Shown: positions 21,981 to 36,079, counted from the stretch's first letter. The stretch: DNA of 64,000 nucleotides from Kalmusia sp. IMI 367209 (GCA_027946365.1 JAPEUQ010000018.1:828558-892557), one strand, 5' to 3'. The notes: generated by a model from the letters alone, not told the origin. Translations and numbers: made by a program.

Positions 21981-24407
21981 ATTATAAGGTTTATAACCTT
22001 AAGCTTCTTACTATTATCTACTATTTTAAATAGTAGAGATATTATTTAGATAGTATATAGTATACTATTTAAATACTAAATAATTATAATAATCTACGTA
22101 GTATATATACTATATAAAGACTAAGCCTATAATAAGCGCGTTAGATAATATACTTAATAACTTTTAATTTTAAGGTGGAATACTGCCTAGGAAAAATAAA
22201 TCCTATAGATAGACTATTAAAAAGGATAGATTATATATAAAAGAATCTATTACTAACCTATTTATTACCTACCCTATAGAATAAGTTACTATTAAGGGAT
22301 AAATATAATAGAATAAGAGGATCTATAAATAAGCTTAGCTTATTAGGCGTATATAAAATATATATAACTAATATCTATAAATCTAAAAGGGCCCTACTAC
22401 TAGTATTATAGTATATATACTATATATACTACGTTTACTAGTTAGAGTGTTAGCTAGTAGTAAATCTATAATAGTAAAATTTAATCTACTTACTAAGATA
22501 AAATAACTTTAGTAGAGAGATATCTTTACTATTAAGCGTATTACCTGCTTAGTAAATAAGGATAGTATTTAAAAATATAGAAAGGTATATATTTAACGTC
22601 TTAATAAAAGGAAGTCTTAAGATATAATAATAGATTATATATTTTAAATAAACTAATTATTAGATAAGAGATTTTATTTTAGAATTATAATATATATATA
22701 GTAGACCATTTTAACGTATATAAAACGCTTAAGCTTATTAAAAGGATCTACTATTAGCCTAGTATAAATTAAGATATTTAGAAGTATATAAGAATATATA
22801 CTATTTACTAAAGAAATAAAGCTCTAAGATATAATAAATATAATAAGTTAATATCTTTACTAGTTCTAAGGGATATTTTTAAGAAAGTCTTATTAAACTT
22901 TATTATAGGATTACCTCTAACTAAGGATTATATAGGCTATATCTTTAATATAATCCTAGTAATTATATACTACTTTTTAAGATAACTATCTATATTCTAG
23001 TACTAAAGTTATAGGATATAAAATAATTTACTAATACCTACTTTAAGAAGATTATTCTAAAGTTTAGTATATAAAAGATATTATATTAAATAGAAGATTT
23101 ATCTTTATCTCTATATTTTAGATAGAAATATACTACTAATTATAGATTAAGTATAGATTAAATCAGTGTTGTAAAATTTAGTAATTAAATATTACTTAGT
23201 ATTACTTAGTATTACTAAATAGTATTACTAAGTAAATACTAATTACTAATTACTAATTACTAAATTCTTAATTACTAATTACTAAAACTAATTACTAAAT
23301 GAAAATTTAGTAATTATATAGTAATTACTAAATTACTAAATTAGTAATTAAGTCTAAAAATTCTAGAATTATTAGGATTTCTTTATAATTATTATAGTAT
23401 AGTACTATCTTTATCGACTATAAAGTTTATAGCTTATAATTATTAAAGTCTAGTTTAAAATAATTAAAAGAAGTTTTTAGATTATTCTATTTATCTTTTC
23501 TAAATATATTTACTAGGATTATACTTTTTAATAAGTTAATGCTTATTATTATTACTATATTTAGTAGAAATATTATAAATAATAGAGTAATAAGATAGAT
23601 TTCTATTATAAAGTTCTAAGAGGCTAAGATTTTTAATAAAAAGTATAGTTTATAAAGAGATTCTATAATAATATACTATATCTAAAATATAAAAGTTATA
23701 AAGTACTTTTATATAGTTAAAATATAATTTAAATTATAGTAGTTACTTATTTAGATATTAAGTTATTTTAATTTTTAAAACTACTACTTTTATAAATAAC
23801 TCTAAAGGACGTAGGATACTTTTATAAAAGTATATACTAAACTAGTATTATAAATAAAATAATAAATCTATTTTATATATCTAAAATAGTACTTAAGATT
23901 AAGCTATAATCTATTAAAATTAGTATAATAGTATAACTAGTTAGCTAGAAACTTAATATAATTAAAAGACTACTTTAGTAAGTATCTTCTAAAGGCTACT
24001 TTAAGACACTTTCTAAAATATATCGAAAACTATTAATTAAAAGTCGTAATTTAATTACTAAAAGTACGCTAGTAGATAGAAAATAATAAGATTCTTAACA
24101 TAACTTATATTATATAAGAATTATAATAATTACCCAATTAGGTAAACTAAAATGAATTTTTTTAAAAGTAAAATTTTTACTATATGTTAGAATCTAGGAA
24201 ATCGTCAACTTTAAAATATGAAAAACTTAAGATAATTTCTAAACTATATACTATAGTTACTATCACTTAGTATTATAAATTTTTAGTAATTACTCAATTA
24301 CTATATAATTGAGTTAGTATTACTAAATTACTAAAATAGTAACTGAGAAACTTTTAAAAACTTTATAAAATTAAAAAAAAGTTTATAATATTATACTATA
24401 TACTCTA

Positions 24408-26247
24408 ATATATTTTATAAGCGAGTCATTAACCCAAGCGAGTCGCCAATACTAAACTAGTATACTACCTACGCGATAATATCGTAACGTATAACGCATA
24501 TATTAAAAATCCTAGTAAACTAATCTATTCTTTAAACTTATCGCTATCCTTAGTATTATTTATTTCTACCTTATAGGTATGAGAGTTATATCCTTTCTTA
24601 CTATAACGCCTATAGTACCTTATATTATATATCTTATGTATAGGCCCTTCGCCAGCATTACGCTCCCCACCCATCCTCTTAGTAATTAAGTCCTATACTT
24701 CCCTAACTATTAGGGTCTTCTATCTAAATATATTTATATTTTCTTAATTAATACTTTATAAGCTTATTAATTATACTTTATATATACGCCTACCCCTTCT
24801 ATAATAATACTATATTATATATAATCTACTACGCGCCTTTACTTAACTATCTAATTTTTTCATCTAATAAACTTACGGAGGACCTAGGATAATTTTAAAT
24901 CTTCTATTAAATAAGCGTAGATTATACTTTAATTTTATATATATTACGTGATATCTACGCCTCCTATATACCCTATATTAGTAATAATAGTACTAGAGTC
25001 TATAACCTTATATTAAGCTTTAATAGAATAGCTTCTGGGTTATATAAGACTAGTTCAGCACCTCTAAAGCCTACCTTAATATTCTCTACTATTAAAGATT
25101 ATTTAAAAGCTAGCTTAAATACTTAGAGGAAGGTTTCCTTACTAATAAAATATATATAGTTATATACTAAGGCTAAGATCTAGTTACTATACCTACGCTT
25201 TAACGGCGCGAAGTAACCAATATTAAGAAACTATAGTAAATATAATAAATATGGAGGTATATAATAAAGGATAATATTCTTCTCCTTATAAAGATCCTAG
25301 AATTTAAGTAAACTATAGCTCTTATACCTATTAATTATAAGTAGTTAATATATACCTATAGCGCTTACCTTTGTATACTTATTAAAGTACTCTAACTAGG
25401 TAAAAATAAATTAGTTATTTATCTAGCTATTAGGCTTACTTTAAGGACTTAATTATATAGTAGGTCTTTAAACTATACGTTGATAAGCACGCTGCCCACA
25501 AAGATAATAAAGGGTAGGAGTAAATAATCTATAACTCTAATACCTTAGATAATAGTAACCTATTTATAGTTATTTAGCTAAATTATCTTCTTTCTTCTAG
25601 CTACTTCTAAACTAGTAATAACCGTTTATAATAAAATCTTACCTATTATAAATCTAGTCTTATTAAAGTTATAGATATTATTATCTATAATCCCCTATTT
25701 CTATTTCATCTTCTATATTAAGTTGAACTAGTACTAGATAACTATAAAATCCTTATAGGCAGCTCACTAATAGTTATATAGACGGCTCTAGTACTTCTAA
25801 AGCTTAGGAGTCTACTTAATAAAGTTATTAATCTAGTTCTTACTAATAGGGTTACTACCTTATAATCTAAGGAGTCTATCTACCATTTCTCATACATGGG
25901 ATCTTAGAGGCGTAAGATCTTATTTAGATAGCTTAATTACCCTTTAGACTATAGCCTCCTCTTTTAGTTTTATTAGGCGCTTTAAGTTCGTTTTATAGTT
26001 ACATTATATGCGCTTCCCAGCGCATCAGTTAATAAGAGTTTTTTAAAATATATTATATATATTTATAGCTTAATTTTTACTTTAAACGCGTTGCTTTAAT
26101 ATTAAAAATAGTAAACTATATATTAACTTTAGTATAAGTCTTTTAGGTTTATTATAATTGAGACATTACGCGATTATTACGCGTAGATAGTATACTAGTT
26201 TAGCGTTGGCGACTCGCTTAGGTTGGCGACTCACTTATGAAACACGT
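24408..26247 (-). mobile_element. Fot/pogo-type mariner I with decayed transposase
   Basis: An 1840-bp element between TA dinucleotides (24406-24407, 26248-26249). The right terminus is TCACTTATGAAACACGT and the left is its RIP-altered complement; each end has a doubled AAGCGAGTCGCC motif. On the minus strand near 25690-25640 the frame reads NFNKT.FIIGK. This is the pogo/Fot transposase motif NFDETGF with the catalytic Asp turned to Asn and Glu to Lys (GA to AA changes). Size and TA target fit fungal Tc1/mariner Fot elements. Stops are frequent. Confidence 0.85.
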
Positions 26248-27083
26248 TATATATATATAATAATTCTAAATAAGTATAATTTTATTTTATAATAGGAGAG
26301 TTATATAACTTTTCTTTAATATTTTACTTTTTTCATTTTGTAAATTTTCTAAGTACGTGAAAAAAAACAGAAAAGTATTTATTATAAGTACTAATATAAT
26401 TCTAGAAAAATTATAAATTAAAATTTATAATAAATATACTATATTAAATAAGTTCAATATTTTAAATATTTAAAAATGAAAATTTTTAAAAACTTTCTCT
26501 CAATTACTAAATTTAGTAATTAAGTAATTAGTAAATAGTAATTACTTAGTAATACTAACTTAATTATATAATAATACTAAGTAATATTTAGTTACTAAAT
26601 TTTATAATACTAATATAGACTAAAGTATTATATTTTAGTTTATTTTCTTTTTTTTTTTTTTTTACTATTTTTATTATGTAAACTACTTTTCTCTATTTTT
26701 CCTTTTATCTTTTTACTTTTTTACTTTTTTAAAATTGATGATTCCTAGATTATAACGTTTAGTAAAATTTAAACTTTTAAAAAAATTATTTTAGCTTATC
26801 TAATTAAGTGATTACTATAATTTTTATATAATATAAATTAAACTAAGAACTATATTTAATATTACCTACTAGTATATTTTTACTAATTAAATTAACACTT
26901 CTAGTTATTAGTTTTTAATAATTTTAAAAAGTATCTTAAAGTAGCCTTTGGAAGATATTTACTTAGGGTAGTCTTTTTAACTATATTAAGTTTTTAGCTA
27001 ACTAGTTATACTATTATACTAATTTTAATAGATTATAGCTTAATCTACCCAACTATTTTAAATATATAAAATAGATTTATTAT

Positions 27084-27210
27084 ACACACCTTTACTATCA
27101 ACACCTTTTAAAACGCTTTTAAGTTAGAAAAGTAGGAGGAACCGCTACTATCTTTTTAGTTTACTATCCTTCATACTACGTACAATCTTTCGATAATTAA
27201 AATATATATA
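27084..27210. mobile_element. Short copy of repeat family G
   Basis: A 127-bp piece that matches only the right-hand end of the 1.23-kb repeat G (for example ...ACAATCTTTCGATAATTAAAATATATATA). It is flanked by ATAGATTTATTAT on both sides (27071-27083, 27211-27223). That is a genuine insertion with its own duplication, not a broken fragment. Confidence 0.7.
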
Positions 27211-27975
27211 ATAGATTTATTATTTTTTTATAATACTAGTTTTAGTATATACTTTTTATAAAAGTATTCTACGTCCCTTTATAGTTATCTATAAAAGTAG
27301 TAGTTTTAAAAATTAATATAACTTAATACCTAAATAAGTAACTACTATAATTTAAATTATATCTAAACTATATAAAAGTACTCTATAATATCTATATTTT
27401 AGATATTATATATTATTTTAATTACTATTAATATAGTATATTTTTATTAAATCTTATACTACTTTACTATTTATAGTAATAGATTAACTTATATATACTA
27501 TATAACACTAGTATAGTTAAAATATAAAGTAATTTTATTTATATACTAGACGTTTTAGATTATTGTATAAAAAAACTCTTTATATAATTAAATAATTAAT
27601 ATATTTTATTATAATAAGCTAGGTTTTTATATATATTAGCTATAACTTTTATAGTCGATAAAGATAGTACTATAATTTAAAAATTTATAAAAAAACCTAA
27701 TTATCTTAATATTTTTAGTCTTAATTACTAATTTAGTAATTTAGTAATTACTATATAATTAAGATAATTACTAATTTAATAATTTAGTAATTACTATATA
27801 ATTAAGATAATTACTAATTACTAATTACTAATTATATTTTAAAAAAATTTAATTACTAATTACTAACACTAATTATATTTTAAGATTTAGTAATTAAGTT
27901 AGTAATTATCTTAATTATATAGTAATTACTATATATTTGCAACACTAGATTAAATACTACCTTCTATCTATAAAT

Positions 27976-28482
27976 CAGTATTATAAAAAAATAGTAATTA
28001 AACTTTACTTAGTAAATAGTAATATTACTATATAGTATTAGTAAGATAGTAATACTAAGTAAAGTTTAATTACTATTTATATAATGTTTATAAATTCACA
28101 AAATTTAAATACTTTAAAATACTAGGTTTATAGAATATAATCTATAGATTATAAATCTATTTTAGTTTTTAAATAGCTATAGTATAGCGCTCTTAATAAC
28201 TAATTTTAATTTACTTTTATGGACTTCGAAAAATTAAAAAAAAAAAAAGTTAAAATTAATTATTAAGAGCGCTATACTATAGCTATTAAAAAAACTAAAA
28301 TAGATTTATAATCTATAAGTTATATTCTATAAATCTAGTATTTTAAAGTATTTAAATTCTAGAATTTATAAACATTACTATAAATAGTAATTGAACTTTA
28401 CTTAGTATTACTATTAGGAAAATAGTAAACTTTATAGTAATATTACTCAATTATATAGTAATTACTATTTTTTTACAACACT
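27976..28482. mobile_element. Foldback hAT MITE, copy 1
   Basis: 507 bp with TSD CTATAAAT (27968-27975, 28483-28490) and termini CAGTATTATAAAA and TTTTACAACACTA. It is almost entirely an inverted repeat with arms of about 240 bp around a short A-rich loop near 28230. It sits 28 bp from the palindromic hAT and shares its termini. No coding capacity. Confidence 0.87.
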
Positions 28483-29775
28483 ACTATAAATAAATAGGTA
28501 AATAGAACGCTAGAATTAAATTTTAAAATAATATCTATAGATATTTATATTAACTTTATAAGAGAACTAGATTATATTACTATTAATAGCCTAATTTGCT
28601 TATAATAACTCTATATATAAATCTATAAAGATAACGCCATTCTACGCTATATATAAAAATACCCTATCCTTATAATATCTTCTATAGATAGTAGATAAAA
28701 GGGGAAGATACTAGATATAATTAATAGAATAAAATATATATATAACGTAAAAGTATTACTTATAGAATACCTCTAAATAGTTTAAAAATATTAGAGTTAG
28801 TATTATAATAAAAAGTATAAACTAGAGCTCTTTATTAAAAAGACCTAGTATTACTAAGTATAAAATATATTTATATATTCTATTAATCTAGTAAAAGCTT
28901 TCTAGTAAGTTTATTAAACCTTTTAAATATAAAATATAGTTAGAATATAGATATATTACTTACTTCTTCTACCTAACTATTATATTTATAACGTCTTCTA
29001 TATTTCATTCCTTAAATATTAAAAACTAAGATAAGGATAAGAAGATAACACCCTACCACTAGAGGTTATACCTAAAGGAGAAGAAATCTAGAAAGTAGAA
29101 AAAATTCTAGTAAAAAGAATAAGAAAAGGATAATAATAATATCTACTTTACTAAAAAAGCTATAATAAATTTTAAAATATCTAGACTCTAGAATTAGATT
29201 TTAAAAATATAAATAAACTAATATAGACTTTTAAATAGAAGAAAGGATCTTTACCTATAAGAAAAAAGTTAAGAGTATAAAAGGCGTATATAAGGTATAA
29301 TTATTAAATAGGATTATTTAAAAACTATATAGTCTATAGGGTATCTACTTAGAATATAAATATTAGAAGATAAAAAAGGGAAGATAAGCTTTACTAAAGA
29401 TCTACGCCCTATATATACTAAGTACTTTATTTATTATTACTATTATTATTAGCCGCCTTTTTATTAACTACTACCTTATTAACTATATTTATAATTATCT
29501 CCTTAATTAGTTATTTAAGTAGATTAATTCTACTATTATTATTACTATTATTAGAGTTACCTTAACTACTACCTCTTACCTAAGTGGCCTAAAGGGCCTA
29601 GACTAAAATATTAATCTAAAAAGATATTAGTATATACTCTAAGTATATTAAAGATATAAATATACTAATTTTTATATAATAGAAATAAGACCTACTAGAA
29701 TCTTAAAGATAGTAGTAATATAATACTACTCCTAAAAGATTAGGCTAAGAAATTAAAGACTTATAGTAGAAACTT

Positions 29776-31002
29776 TGGCCGCACTAGTTTCCTTGGAATA
29801 GTATTAGTCACCTTTTTTTTAAAATCTTCTAAATCCTTTTATATTTAATATTAATATAGACTTTATTAATAGTCACTCTAACCTAGTAACTAAATCTAGT
29901 CTATATAGCTATTTAATCTTATAATAGCTAAGCTTCGCTTACTTAAACACCTTTATAACTTAAAATATATAAAACTACTATAAGCTCTATACCTAAAAAA
30001 AAAGTTTACTTATTTTATATATAGTAACTTAGATATCTACCGCCTTATCGTTATCGCTATTTAAGTAGCGCGTCTAGTCTAACCTCACTATGCTAAGGAG
30101 GATCTTATATATCTAGGTAATATTCTTATTACCTAATAACTTATAAATAAACTCCTAGTTATTACTTTCTATTACTAGAACGGCACCTTTAGTACTTACT
30201 CAGCATGTAATACTCTAAAGCTCCTATCCCTATAGTAGTACTATATATCTATTAGGGATAACTATATCTACATTCTTTAGGTTTGCTATTACTATCTACC
30301 CTAGCTTATATACCTTAAGCGTCTACTCTATATTTAAGTATAGGGTCTCCTACTACCCTCCTTTATGCTGCCTTTTAATCATTTCGCGGACTAGATAGAT
30401 AATTCTATAGTCTTTATATAATATGGCTATTTCTAACTAGACTCTATATATATATTATATAAAATCTATAAAGGCTTTAATGTACGCGTCATCGTTCGTA
30501 GGAAAGATAGTAGGACTAGTAGTAGTAGATAGTTAGGCGGTAAGGTTAATTTTAATATATATATTTTTATAGATAAAGTAGAAGCTAGATAATGTATAAA
30601 TAATAGTCGTTAATATAAGATTACGCGGCTCGCGCGGTGTACCTAGCCTAGTAAAAAAGAAGGAGAATATTATAAGATAGAGAGATTACTATTTATGATA
30701 ATTTATTAACGAAGGGAGGACTATAACTTAATATAGTTATTACTATAATAGGCCTATCCTTAATGGATGGTATATATACCATGTCCTTTCTCTTTATTTA
30801 AGTTAAATAACTTTTAATTAGAGCGTGCGCCAAGCCTTACTTAATAATCTAATTAGTTTAGTAGGAGTATAATATCTTTATTATTATCACCTTTAACACG
30901 CCTTTTATATTAATAAGTAGGAGAAAACTACTACTATCTTTTTTAATTTACTATCTTTTAAAACTACATATAATCTTTCGATGCTTAGTAATATATATAT
31001 AA
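29776..31002 (-). mobile_element. Repeat family G, copy G1, with an unrecognised decayed ORF
   Basis: 1227 bp inserted in chromovirus A2 with the 9-bp TSD TAGAAACTT (29767-29775, 31003-31011); the A1 copy has the intact site. The left end is TGGCCGCACTAGTTTCC and the right end ATATATATAA; they are not inverted repeats. On the minus strand from about 30520 to 29790 a frame reads through most of the element, for instance FPTNDDAYIKAFIDF, YLVREMIKRQHKGG and KGAVLVIESNN. It is broken by TAA/TAG codons that RIP at Gln or Trp would give. I do not recognise the protein. CA/TG dinucleotides are more frequent than in the flanks. It could be a non-TIR Mutator-like element or a non-LTR-type element. Confidence 0.7.
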
Positions 31003-31337
31003 TAGAAACTTAGATAACTAAATCTATTAGAGTTTTAGAATATACTATAATACGTCTATAGTTTACTAACTTTAAGTTAAATTACTTCTAGGCCTATATA
31101 AACTTTATATCTTAAGCCTAGATCTCTAGATTAGTCCTATAAGTAGCTATAGTTAGAATATTAATAATAGTGATATAGTATCCTATTATAGCTATTTAAA
31201 AATTAGAAATAGTATCTAGTTACTTTTACTTTAAAAAAACTTTAAGTTATAGAACTTAATTATAAGGTTTATAACCTTAAGCTTCTTACTATTATCTACT
31301 ATTTTAAATAGTAGAGATATTATTTAGATAACGTATA

Positions 31338-33171
31338 ACGTGATTTATAAGTAAGTTAATAGTCTAAGTGAGTTAATAACTTTTTACTAGTATTTTACTA
31401 TCGCGACAACTTCGCGTAATGTCTTAATAATATAACACACAAAAGACCTATATAGAAGGGGATATATAGCTAGCTATCTTTAATATTAAAAGAAAATAAA
31501 TACGAAGTAAAAAAAAACGTGCTATAACTATTTATAATATACTATAAATAACTATATAAAGAGATATATTAAGAGACGCCCTCAACGCGATTGCAGAAGT
31601 GAACTTAAAGTATATAAATATATTAAAAAAGAAGATAATTATTTAAGAGGTACTTAAGCAGAGTATATATAATATAATATCTATAAAGAATAGGGTATAT
31701 AGTATAGTAAATAAATTACTATAAATATAAAATAGTAAGCCTATTAGTAAGAACTAGATTAATAACTTTATTAAATAAACTCCGGAGCTGAAAACCCATT
31801 AAATTTATCTATATAATGGCTAGCGTGCTGTCTATAAAGACCTAGTATTTATATAATACTAGTTAGCGCTAGTTTAGTTAATAAAGTAGAAGTATAATAT
31901 TCTAGATAAAAATATCTAGAATTTTAATAAGACTGGCTTTATAATAGGTAAGATATCATTTTAGCTAGTTATTATAAGCTTAGAAGGATCTAATAAGAAG
32001 AAATAAATATAGTCTAGTAACTATAAATAGATTACCCTAGTATAAGGCGTCGCTATAATAGGGTTATAATTCTACCTTTTATTATCTTTATAGGTAAGGT
32101 GTTAATCACCACCTAATTTAAAGACCTACCCTAGAATAGATTATTACTATTAGTCCTAACGGCTAGATTAATAATAATCTTATATTTATCTAGCTAGACT
32201 ACTTTAAGAAGCATTCACAGCGCTAGTACGTAAAAGAATATTACTTACTTATTATTAATAGCTATAAGAGTTACTACTCTACCGATTTCTAGAATTACTA
32301 TAAGAGAAGAATATTATTACTCTCTATATATCTTCTTATTTATTATATTTACTATAGTTCTTAGATATCGCCTACTTTATATTATTAAAGCGCGTATAAC
32401 GATAAGATCTTAGCCTTAATATATAATTATATCTACTATATTAGTAAAGATACCTTTCTCTTAGCCTTTAAAAGTACTTTTAGTAAGGTCTTTACTAAGG
32501 ATAATATTTACGTAGGCTTTTAAGGCGCTAGGCTAGTCTTAATTAATTTAGAAGCTATATTATTAAAGCTTAATATAAGGCTATATATATCTACTCTACC
32601 CTAGCGTAATAATATTATATAGAAGGTAAAGACCTACTATATGCTATAAAAACTAGAAGTATAGAGTATACTTATTTAAATAAGAAGTAAGAAATCGCCT
32701 AGGGTCCTTAGTAAGCTCTCTAGAGAATTAATTAGATAGTTAAGTAAAGGTGCTTAGTAGATAGTATATAATATAGAGTTAATAAAAGAAAATAAATAGC
32801 CTTAAAAGCGCTATTAATACGATAGTAAATCGTAAGACTTATAAATAATAATATATATAGATAGAGGAGACGCACTTGTTAGAGAGGTAGACGAATTAAT
32901 TACTATAAGAGAGGGTATAGTTATAGTAATAGTAAGGAACTAATAAAGAGGATTTATATTAAGAGGTACTATGGTCGTTATCACGAGAAAGGATATAATT
33001 TCTATATCTATATAGTAGAGATAGAGGACTTAGATAATAGTAATAACTCTAAGAAATAGAATAATATATAGTAAACTACTATTAGTTTTAATGGTATTAA
33101 GATACTACGCTATAATAGTATTGGAAAAGCTACCAACTCACTTAGACTATTAACTTACTTATAAACTACGT
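31338..33171 (+). mobile_element. Complete Fot/pogo-type mariner K with decayed transposase
   Basis: 1834 bp between TA dinucleotides (31336-31337, 33172-33173). Termini are ACGTGATTTATAAGTAAG and the complement of ACGTAGTTTATAAGTAAG. The transposase is on the plus strand from about 31580 to 33060. Near 31911-31950 the frame reads NFNKTGFIIGK, the NFDETGF box with Asp to Asn and Glu to Lys. Some stretches (SELKVYKYIKKEDNYLRG) are still readable. It lies in RNase H of A3; A1 and A2 give the empty site. Confidence 0.87.
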
Positions 33172-35354
33172 TAATATACTATTTAGATACTAAGTAATTA
33201 TAATAATCTATACGTATATCACTCTATACGATATACGTACTATATAGAAACTAAGTCTATAATAAGCGCGTTAGATAATATACTTAATAGTTTTTAATTT
33301 TAAGGTGAAACACCGCCTAGGAAAAACAAATCCTATAGATGGGCTATTAAAAGGATAGATTATATATAGGAGAATCTATTACTAACCCATTTATTACCTA
33401 CCCTATAGAATAAGTTACTATTAAGAAATAAATATAGTAGAGTAAGAGGATTTATAAATAAGCTTAATTTATTAGATATATATAAAATATACGTAACTAA
33501 TATCTATAAATCTAAGAAAGGCTTTACTACTAGTACTATAGTATATATACTATATATACTATATTTACTAACTAGAGTATTAGTTAGTAGTAAATCTATA
33601 ATAGTAAAATCTAATTTACTTATTAAGATAAGATAGTTTTAGTAAAGAAATATCTTTACTATTAAGTATATTACCCACTTATTAGTGAGGATAGTACTTA
33701 AAAATATAGAAAGATATATATTTAATACCTTAATAAAAGAAAGTCCTAAGATATAATAATAGATTATATATTTTAAATAAACTAGTTATTAGATAAGAGA
33801 TTTTATTCTAGAACTATAACACGTATATAGTAGACTATTTTAGTATATATAAAACGCTTAAGTTTATTAATAGAACCTACTATTAGTCTAATATAAATTA
33901 AGACGTTTAGAAGTATATAAGAATATATACTATTTACTAAAGAAGTAAAGTTCTAAGGTATAATAAATATAATAAACTAGTATCTTTATTAGTTCTAGAG
34001 GATATTTTTAAAAAAGTTTTACTAAACTTTATTATAAGATTATTCTTAGCTAAGGATTATATAGGCTATATCTTTAATATAATCCTAGTAATTATATACT
34101 ACTTCTTTAAGATAGCTATCTATATCCTAGCACTAAAGTTATAGGATATAAGATAATTTACTAATATCTACTTTAAGGAAGTTATCCTAAAGTTTAGTAT
34201 ATAGAAAGGTATTATATTAAATAGAGGATTTATCTTTATCTCTATATTTTAGATAGAAATATACTACTAATTATAAATAAAGTATAGGTTAAATATTACC
34301 TTCTATTTATAAATAGATAGGTAAATAGAACGCTAGAATTAAACCTTAAAATAGTATTTATAAATATTTATATTAACTTTATAAGAGAACTAGATTATAT
34401 TATTATTAATAGTCTAATTTACTTATAATAACTTTATATATAAATCTATAAAGATAACTATTCTATACTATATATAAAAAGTACCCTATCCTTATAATAC
34501 CTCCTACGGATAGTAGATAAAAGGAGAGATATTAAATATAGTTAATAGAGTAAAATATATATATAACGTAAGAGTATTACTTATAGAGTATTTTTAAATA
34601 GTCTAAGAGTATTAGAGTTAGTACTATAATAAAAATATAAATTAAAATCCTTTCGCTAAAGAGATCTAGTATTACTAAATATAAAATATATTTATATATT
34701 TTATTAATTTAGTAAAAAGCTTTCTAGTAAGTTTATTAAATCTTTTTAAATATAAGACGTAATTAGAACGTAAGTATATTATTTACTCCTTCTATCTAAC
34801 TATTATATTTATAACATCTTCTATATTTCACTCCTTAAACGTTAAAAACTAAGATAAGAATAAGAAGATAATATCCTACCACTAGAGGTTATACCTAAAG
34901 GAGAAGAAATCTAGAAAGTAAAAAAATCCTAGTAAAAGAATAAAAAGGGTAATAATAATATCTACTTTACTAAAAAGATTATAATAAATCTTAAAATATC
35001 TAGACTCTAGAATCAGATTTTAAAAATATAGATAAACTAATATAGACTTTTAAATAAGAGAAAGGATCTTTATTTATAAAAAGAAGTTAAGAGTATAAAA
35101 GGCGTATATAAGGTATAACTATTAAATAAAATTATTTAGAGACTATATAGTCTATAGGTATTTACTTAAAATATAAATACTAGAAGATAGAAAAGGGAAG
35201 ATAAGCTTTACTAGGAATCTATACCCTATATATATTAAGTATTTTACTTACTATTATTATTACTACTAGTCATCTTCTTATCTTCTTATTAACCGTTATC
35301 TTATTAACTATATCTATAATCATCTCCTTAATTAATTACTTAAGTAGATTAACC

Positions 35355-35387
<33 letters not shown>

Positions 35388-35872
35388 GAGTTATCTTAAC
35401 TACTACCCTTTACCTAAGCGGCCTAAAGGGCCTAGACTAAGGTATTAGTTTAAAAAGATATTAGTATATACTTTAAGTATATTAAAGATATAAATATACT
35501 AATCCTTATATAATAAAAATAAGACCTACTAAAGTTTTAAAGATAGTAGTAATATAATACTACTTCTAAAGAATTAGATTAAAAATTAAGAGCTTATAAT
35601 AAGAACTTAGGTAGCTAAATCTATTAGAGTTCTAAAATATACTATAATACGTCTATAATTTACTAGCTTTAAGTTAAACTACTTCTAGATCTATATAAAC
35701 TTTACGCTTTAAGTCTAAATCTTTAGATTAGTCTATAAGTAGCTATAGCTAGAATATTAATAATAGCGATGCGGTACTAGTTATAGAACTTATAAAGATA
35801 ATTTAAATAACTATTTATTATTACTAGTATCTATAAATATTAACTAAGGTATATATATAGCGTATAATCTAT

Positions 35873-36079
35873 TATGGAGTTAATATTAGATTACTATTTT
35901 TAGTAAGCGAATTGATCAGATTACTATATAAGAAATATAAGCCGGATAGGCAGAATTTATAGATTATGAGATCTTCTATTTATAAAACTCTAAGCGTTTA
36001 GTATTTAGATTATTAGAATCCTTTAGATCGTGATCGTTCCGTTGCTTAAAGCTCAACCTAGAGCCTCATGTCCACGATA
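35873..36079 (-). repeat. Solo LTR of copia family E
   Basis: 207 bp, TATGGAGTTAATATTAG to GTCCACGATA, flanked by TSD TCTAT (35868-35872, 36080-36084). A1 shows the uninterrupted site. It matches both LTRs of element E (53994 and 60591). The internal region was lost, most simply by LTR-LTR recombination. Confidence 0.88.

Larger units (their letters stand above)
23164..27947. mobile_element. Palindromic non-autonomous hAT element
   Basis: Flanked by the 8-bp TSD GATTAAAT (23156-23163, 27948-27955); the A1 copy shows one uninterrupted GGTTAAGT there. Termini are CAGTGTTGTAAAA on the left and TTTGCAACACTA on the right. The arms 23164-24407 and 26250-27947 are inverted copies of each other over more than 1 kb, for example the block near 23740-23960 against 27230-27360 and 26980-27060. 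Mariner I occupies the centre and a 127-bp piece of repeat G sits in the right arm. Without these it would be about 2.8 kb. Coding capacity is not evident. Confidence 0.82.
21981..31176 (+). mobile_element. Partial chromovirus copy A2 (RNase H, integrase, chromodomain, 3' part)
   Basis: Begins in the middle of RNase H directly after the LTR (A1 equivalent 5431). It continues through integrase at 22540-23163, 27956-27975 and 28491-28700, then the chromodomain (about 29095-29200), and on into the 3' region until about 31176. There it jumps back to the RNase H of A3. It is interrupted by the palindromic hAT, an hAT MITE and repeat G1. Gag and reverse transcriptase are missing. Confidence 0.78.

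Noticed and set aside
20661..35388. (TTA)n microsatellites as independent features
   Set aside because: They lie at equivalent positions in the chromovirus copies and are part of the element.
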